Shown here one piece after another: positions 59,732-64,000 of a DNA stretch of 64,000 nt. A program made the position numbers and the translations under genes. Under the pieces are notes generated by a model, which was given only the letters and a program-made list of their open reading frames with translations, searched no databases and was not told the origin of the DNA. Every line of letters starts with the position of its first letter. The stretch's first letter is position 1. The stretch comes from Actinophytocola oryzae (GTDB taxonomy: Bacteria; Actinomycetota; Actinomycetes; Mycobacteriales; Pseudonocardiaceae). The stretch covers positions 1 through 64,000 of the forward strand of contig NZ_SOCP01000030.1 in the NCBI RefSeq assembly GCF_004364325.1, read 5' to 3'.

Positions 59732-60886
59732 CTAGCCCCTGAGCAGGGCGCGAGCCATGACCATGCGTTGGATCTGGTTGGTGCCCTCGTAGATCTGGGT
59801 GATCTTGGCGTCGCGCATCATGCGTTCTACTGGGAAGTCCTTTGTGTAGCCCGCGCCGCCGAACAGTTGGACTGCGTCCGTGGTTACTTCCATGGCCGTG
59901 TCCGATGCGAAGGTCTTCGCCGCGGAGGCCATGAAGCCTGCTCGCTTGTCGCCGCGTTCTGTTGCTGCTGCTGAGGCGTAGACCAGGTGGCGGGCGGCTT
60001 CGATCTTCATGCCCATATCTGCCAGCATGAACTGGACGCCCTGGAAGTCGGCGATGCTCTTGCCGAACTGTTTGCGGTCCTTCACGTAGTCGATCGACCC
60101 GTCCAGTGCGCCCTGCGCTATGCCCAGGGCCTGCGCACCGATCGTCGGCCTCGTGTGGTCCAGTGTGCGTAGCGCTGTTTTCAGGCCCGTGCCCGGCTCG
60201 CCGATGATTCTGTCCGCTGGGATCTCACAGTTCTCGAAGTAGATCTCGCGGGTTGGGCTGCCCTTGATGCCCAGCTTGCGTTCCTTCGGGCCTACGGAGA
60301 AGCCCTTGTCGTCCTTGTGCACCACGAACGCCGAAATGCCATTCGCCTTCTTCTCCGCGGTCGGGTCCGTCACCGCCATTACCGTGTACCACGTCGACTC
60401 GCCCGCGTTCGTGATCCAGCACTTCGTGCCGTTCAGGATCCACGTGTCGCCGTCCCGCACTGCCCTGCAGCGCATCGACGCCGTGTCCGAGCCTGCTTCT
60501 CGCTCCGACAGCGCGTACGAGGCCGAGGCTTCTCCGGACGCCAGTGTGGGCAGGACCAGTTTCTTCAGGTCGTTCGACGCCGACAGGATGATCGGCTGCG
60601 TGCCCAGTTTGTTGACCGCCGGGATCAGGGACGCCGACGCGTCCACGCGGGCCACCTCTTCGATGACTATGCACGCCGCCACCGCGTCCGCGCCCTGGCC
60701 GTCGTACTCCTCCGGGATGTGGACGGCGTTGAAGCCGGCCTTCGCCAGGGCGTCGCGGGCCTCCGCGGGGTAGCGCTCCTGCTCGTCGACCTCTGCGGCG
60801 TACGGTGCGATCTCCTTCTCCGCGAGTGCTCGCACGGCCTCTCGTAGCGCCTCGTGCTCCTCGCTCAGCTCGTACACCGCACGCAC
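59732..60886 (-). CDS. Acyl-CoA dehydrogenase (FadE25-like)
   Basis: FAD-dependent enzyme that introduces the first double bond in fatty acyl-CoA or branched-chain acyl-CoA breakdown. The 384-residue product is full length: YALSEREAGSDTASMRCRAV and WITNAGESTWYTVMAV for FAD/substrate binding, GAQALGIAQGALD and RKQFGKSIADFQ, and KITQIYEGTNQIQRMV with the catalytic glutamate. In mycobacteria fadE25 precedes purE/purK, as here (29-base gap to purE). Its 3' end resembles a remnant at 55865-55908 and borders the island. Confidence 0.93.
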   Translation of the reverse strand: MRAVYELSEEHEALREAVRALAEKEIAPYAAEVDEQERYPAEARDALAKAGFNAVHIPEEYDGQGADAVAACIVIEEVARVDASASLIPAVNKLGTQPIILSASNDLKKLVLPTLASGEASASYALSEREAGSDTASMRCRAVRDGDTWILNGTKCWITNAGESTWYTVMAVTDPTAEKKANGISAFVVHKDDKGFSVGPKERKLGIKGSPTREIYFENCEIPADRIIGEPGTGLKTALRTLDHTRPTIGAQALGIAQGALDGSIDYVKDRKQFGKSIADFQGVQFMLADMGMKIEAARHLVYASAAATERGDKRAGFMASAAKTFASDTAMEVTTDAVQLFGGAGYTKDFPVERMMRDAKITQIYEGTNQIQRMVMARALLRG

Positions 60887-60915
60887 CTCCTGAACTGCCG
60901 GTCGACAACTCGATG

Positions 60916-61434
60916 TTAGCGCTCGTTAGCGTTTTCGGGAGTGTTGAGTCCGGCACGCAGGCGGGCGTCCTTCTCCAGCACCAGCTGTTCCAGATCCGCC
61001 GCGAAGGCGGACAGGCGGTCGCGGAGCTTCTCGTCCGCCATCGCCAGCATTCGGACGGCCAGCAGGCCCGCGTTGCGCGCGCCGCCCACCGACACCGTCG
61101 CCACCGGGATGCCTGCCGGCATCTGGACGATCGACAGCAGCGAGTCCATGCCGTCCAGGTACTTGAGCGGCACCGGCACGCCGATCACCGGCAGGGTTGT
61201 GGCGGACGCCACCATGCCGGGCAGGTGTGCGGCTCCGCCGGCACCCGCGATGATCACGCGCAGGCCCCGGTCGGCCGCCGTGCCCGCGTACTCGAGCATC
61301 CGTCGCGGGGTGCGGTGCGCGGAGACCACGCTCACCTCGTGGGGCACGTCGAACTCGGCGAGTGCCTCGGCCGCGGCCTTCATGACCGGCCAGTCCGAGT
61401 CGCTCCCCATGATCACGCCGACTGTCGGCGTCAT
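60916..61434 (-). CDS. purE: N5-carboxyaminoimidazole ribonucleotide mutase
   Basis: Purine synthesis, converting N5-CAIR to CAIR. The 172-residue class I PurE has the active-site loop VIMGSDSDWPVM, SAHRTPRRMLEY and IAGAGGAAHLPGMVAS followed by VPVPLKYLDGMDSLLSIVQM. ATG start four bases after purK ends, so the pair is co-transcribed. Cytosolic, forms octamers in the family. Confidence 0.96.
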   Translation of the reverse strand: MTPTVGVIMGSDSDWPVMKAAAEALAEFDVPHEVSVVSAHRTPRRMLEYAGTAADRGLRVIIAGAGGAAHLPGMVASATTLPVIGVPVPLKYLDGMDSLLSIVQMPAGIPVATVSVGGARNAGLLAVRMLAMADEKLRDRLSAFAADLEQLVLEKDARLRAGLNTPENANER

Positions 61435-61437
61435 ATG

Positions 61438-62631
61438 TCAGCTCCCACCGTGGATGTCGTATCCGTCACGCCACTCGGCGTGCGACAGCCAGTGCGCGGC
61501 CAGCTTGGCCCGTTCGCGTACGTCGGCCATCGTCGGGCCGAGCATCGTCACGTGGCCGATCTTGCGGCCTGGGCGCTCCTGCTTGCCGTAGTAGTGCACA
61601 TGCGCGTCACGGAACCTGGCCAGCAGGTGGTGCAGGCGCTCGTCCGGGCTCATCGACGGCGGCTCGGAGGCGCCGAGCACGTTGGCCATCACCACCGCCG
61701 GGGCCACCACGTCCGTCGCACCCAGCGGGTAGTCGAGGACCGCGCGCAGGTGCTGCTCGAACTGGGACGTGCGGGCACCCTCGATGGTCCAGTGGCCCGA
61801 GTTGTGCGGGCGCATCGCCAGCTCGTTGATCACCAGGCCGTGCTCGGTGTCGAACAGCTCGACCGCCAGCACGCCGACCACGTCCAGCTCCGACGCGATC
61901 CGCAGCGCCAGCTCGTGGGCGACCTCGGCGTCCTCCGGTGTCATGTCCGGCGCGGGTGCCAGTACCTCCACGCAGATGCCGTTGGACTGGACGGTCTCCA
62001 CCACCGGCCACACGCCGCCCTGCCCGAACGGGGACCTGGCCACGAGTGCGGCCAGCTCCCTGCGCATGGCGACGCGTTCCTCCACGAGCAGGGGCGTGCC
62101 CCACTCGAGCAGGCGCGGCACGAGCTCGCCCGCGCTGTCCGCCCCGTTGAGCATCCAGACACCACGGCCGTCGTAGCCGCCGCGCGCCGCCTTCAGCACG
62201 CACGGCCAGCCGTGTTCCTCCGCGAACACGACCACGTCGTCGACGCTCTCGACCTGCGCGAAGGGCGGGATCGGCAGGCCGAGCTCCGCGAGCTTGCGAC
62301 GCATGACCAGCTTGTCCTGGGCGTGCAGGAGCGCGTCGGGACCGGGACGCACGTTGACGCCCTGGTCGACGAGCTTCCGCAGGTGTTCGCCCGGTACGTG
62401 CTCGTGGTCGAACGTGAGCACGTCACAGCCCTTGGCGAACGCCGCGAGCGCGTCGAGGTCGGTGTGCGAGCCGAGCGTGATGTTCGGCGACACGAGCGCG
62501 GCCGGGTCGTCTGGCGACACGGCGAGCACGTGCAGGGACTGGCCGAGCGCGATCGCGGCCTGGTGGGTCATGCGGGCGAGCTGCCCGCCGCCAACCATGC
62601 CGACCGTCGGCAAGCCGGTACGAGTGTCCAC
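61438..62631 (-). CDS. purK: N5-carboxyaminoimidazole ribonucleotide synthase
   Basis: ATP-grasp enzyme that makes N5-CAIR from AIR, ATP and bicarbonate, working with PurE. The product of about 397 residues begins TVGMVGGGQLARMTHQAAIA, with the ATP-grasp core WPCVLKAARGGYDGRGVWML and the metal/ATP region VEVLAPAPDMTPEDAEVAHE ... VGVLAVELFDTEHGLVINEL and RPHNSGHWTIEGARTSQFEQ. Start placed at GTG 62631; a TTG at 62640 is possible. Upstream is the GT87 gene (10-base gap). Confidence 0.95.
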   Translation of the reverse strand: MDTRTGLPTVGMVGGGQLARMTHQAAIALGQSLHVLAVSPDDPAALVSPNITLGSHTDLDALAAFAKGCDVLTFDHEHVPGEHLRKLVDQGVNVRPGPDALLHAQDKLVMRRKLAELGLPIPPFAQVESVDDVVVFAEEHGWPCVLKAARGGYDGRGVWMLNGADSAGELVPRLLEWGTPLLVEERVAMRRELAALVARSPFGQGGVWPVVETVQSNGICVEVLAPAPDMTPEDAEVAHELALRIASELDVVGVLAVELFDTEHGLVINELAMRPHNSGHWTIEGARTSQFEQHLRAVLDYPLGATDVVAPAVVMANVLGASEPPSMSPDERLHHLLARFRDAHVHYYGKQERPGRKIGHVTMLGPTMADVRERAKLAAHWLSHAEWRDGYDIHGGS

Positions 62632-62641
62632 GCAGGTCAAC

Positions 62642-63940
62642 TTACCGACGACGCATCCTGGTCAGTACCAGGACGCCCGCGACGAGCGGGACCAGCAGGT
62701 ACGCGCTGCCGAGCAGCACCTCCGGCGGCGTCCACTCCAGCTCGGGCTTCTCGCCAGCCAGCCGGTTGGGGTCGGAGGTCCGCATGATGAGCAGCACACA
62801 GCTGGCGAAGACCAGCACGACCGCGCCGATCCCCGACAGGTCGCGAACTCGCGCCCAGCCCTCGGGTAATCGGTCTGGCAGGCGCGACAGCAGCAGGACG
62901 ACCAACGGCACGACCCAGACGTAGTGGTGCGACCAGCTGACCGGGCTGAGCAGGACCCCGAAGAACGCCGTGACCAGCAGCGCGGTGAGCGGCTGCCCGG
63001 CCAGGTGGTACCGGCGCACGAGGAACACGGCGGGCACGGCGAGCAGCAGCCCCACGGCGATCGCCGCGCCGAGCGCCCACGGCGCGAGGTCGGTGAGGCG
63101 CAGCATGAGGCCGTTGAGCGACTGGTTGCCCGCCCAGAAGGTGGGCCCGGTGCGCTCGGGGTTGGTGACCGCGACGCTCCAGAACTGCCGGAAGTCGTGC
63201 GGGATGATCACGAAGATCAGCGCCTGCAGGACCGCGAACGTCACCACGGCCCGGACGGCGTCCGCCCTGCGCCCGACGAGCCACAGGTGCGGCACGAAGA
63301 TCAGCGGCGTGAGCTTGACCGCCGCGGCGACCCCGACGAGCACGCCGCCGAGGTACCTGGACCGGCCGAGGACGAGGACGTCGACGACCACGAGCGCCAT
63401 CAGGATGAGGTTGATCTGCCCGAGGAACAGCGTCCGCCAGACCGGCTCCAGCCCGAGCGCGAGCACCGTGACGATCACGGTGGTACGCGCGGGTGTCATC
63501 CACGTCGGGCGGGTGGGCAGGCTCTGGATGGCGGTCCGCACGACGAGGGCGAGTGCGAGGACGGAGAGCGCGCCGAGAACGCCCCAGGAGATCTGGGTGG
63601 CGAACAGGGCGAGCGGGACGAAGAGAAGGGCGCCGGTCGGCGGGTAGGTGAAGGGCAGGCGGGCCCACGGGGGCTCTGAGCTGAGGAAGTCGCTGTCGTA
63701 GAGGGGCTCGCCGGTGAGCAGGGCGATGGCCCCGGACCGGTAGACCGCGCTGTCGACGCCCAGCCGCCAGTCGATGACCCAGCACACGATCCCGCCCACC
63801 AGGACGGCCACCGGCACGGCCAGGAGCGCCGCCACTATTGCTGGGCGCGCGAACAGCCGCCGCAGCGACTCACGGAGCCAGGGCTGGGCGGGAGGGACGA
63901 CAGGGGCGACCACACGCACGCGAAGAGCAAACCACGCCAC
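62642..63940 (-). CDS. GT87-type polytopic mannosyltransferase (DUF2029)
   Basis: A 432-residue membrane glycosyltransferase with about 10-12 helices, of the GT-C fold family that includes PimE and other polyprenol-phosphate-mannose-dependent alpha-mannosyltransferases. The extracytoplasmic acidic residue is probably Asp in WRLGVDSAVYRSGAIALLTG; PWARLPFTYPPTGALLFVPL, FLGQINLILMALV and SPVSWSHHYVWVVPLVV are diagnostic. The start is uncertain: GTG 63940 or GTGs about eight to eleven codons in. The last 60 bases of the window hold no gene. Confidence 0.87.
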   Translation of the reverse strand: MAWFALRVRVVAPVVPPAQPWLRESLRRLFARPAIVAALLAVPVAVLVGGIVCWVIDWRLGVDSAVYRSGAIALLTGEPLYDSDFLSSEPPWARLPFTYPPTGALLFVPLALFATQISWGVLGALSVLALALVVRTAIQSLPTRPTWMTPARTTVIVTVLALGLEPVWRTLFLGQINLILMALVVVDVLVLGRSRYLGGVLVGVAAAVKLTPLIFVPHLWLVGRRADAVRAVVTFAVLQALIFVIIPHDFRQFWSVAVTNPERTGPTFWAGNQSLNGLMLRLTDLAPWALGAAIAVGLLLAVPAVFLVRRYHLAGQPLTALLVTAFFGVLLSPVSWSHHYVWVVPLVVLLLSRLPDRLPEGWARVRDLSGIGAVVLVFASCVLLIMRTSDPNRLAGEKPELEWTPPEVLLGSAYLLVPLVAGVLVLTRMRRR

Positions 63941-64000
63941 ACCGACAGTCCCGGAACCGGTGCGGAGCGCGTCCGGGACAGCGGGTGAGAGGTATTCCGA

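Noticed and set aside
1..64000. tRNA and rRNA genes
   Set aside because: No cloverleaf or rRNA-like segment was recognised by eye; a covariance-model scan was not possible here.

Overview
The window is a high-GC actinobacterial chromosome segment. Gene content points to the Pseudonocardiales (Lentzea/Saccharothrix/Actinosynnema type, inferred). It carries mtrAB, whiB2, fbiAB, two LytR-CpsA-Psr proteins, rmlB/rmlD/wbbL, a TIGR03089 protein, fadE25-like, purE and purK. From memory, the order mtrB-mtrA-tmk-ahcY ... manA-TobH-Trm112-manB-DUF3499-metallopeptidase-whiB2-fbiA-fbiB ... wbbL-rmlD-LCP-TIGR03089 ... fadE25-purE-purK follows the Rv3245c-Rv3276c block of Mycobacterium tuberculosis, so the backbone is an ancient syntenic core with lineage-specific insertions.

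Layout. 0-10 kb: mtrAB without lpqB in its usual place, a VOC protein, a 113-bp tandem repeat array, tmk, small envelope and stress genes, and a sigma factor/Ogt/2OG-Fe(II) oxygenase run that looks like alkylation defence. 8.7-21 kb: ahcY, a large membrane protein with lipase-like motifs, then a long minus-strand run for mannose metabolism (manA, SIS protein, Trm112, manB) with a cation exporter, an amino-acid permease and an orphan MutL/GlmL-type ATPase. 21-28 kb: a giant GT2 membrane protein, WhiB2, a site-2 protease homologue and coenzyme F420 genes fbiA/fbiB.

28-40 kb is the most unusual part. Two divergent, tightly overlapping transcription units (28.3-33.7 kb) encode a methyltransferase, a pyruvate-kinase-like TIM barrel, a Nudix hydrolase, a radical SAM protein, a HIT protein, a compact PEP-synthase-type ATP-grasp protein and a protein ending in a PEP-synthase-type swivelling phosphohistidine domain. 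Together these resemble PEP synthase taken apart into separate subunits. Next to it (33.7-38.8 kb) is a three-gene operon: alpha/beta hydrolase, caspase-like protease fused to a STAND-type NTPase, and a separate 14-blade WD40 protein. This is a probable NLR-like immunity or cell-death module. An AlkA-type glycosylase follows.

40-54 kb is a cell-envelope glycan locus: six glycosyltransferases (one a GT2-GT-B fusion), dTDP-rhamnose genes rmlD and rmlB, and two LCP ligases. 54-59.7 kb is a lower-GC, partly decayed island: a Fic protein, a fragment resembling the 3' end of the acyl-CoA dehydrogenase gene (possible attachment-site duplicate), an AbiF-like HEPN gene preceded by a consensus promoter and a hairpin RNA, a broken HAD gene, a broken tyrosine recombinase and a small membrane protein. 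The core resumes with the acyl-CoA dehydrogenase, purE, purK and a GT87-type mannosyltransferase. No tRNA, rRNA or CRISPR array was recognised.
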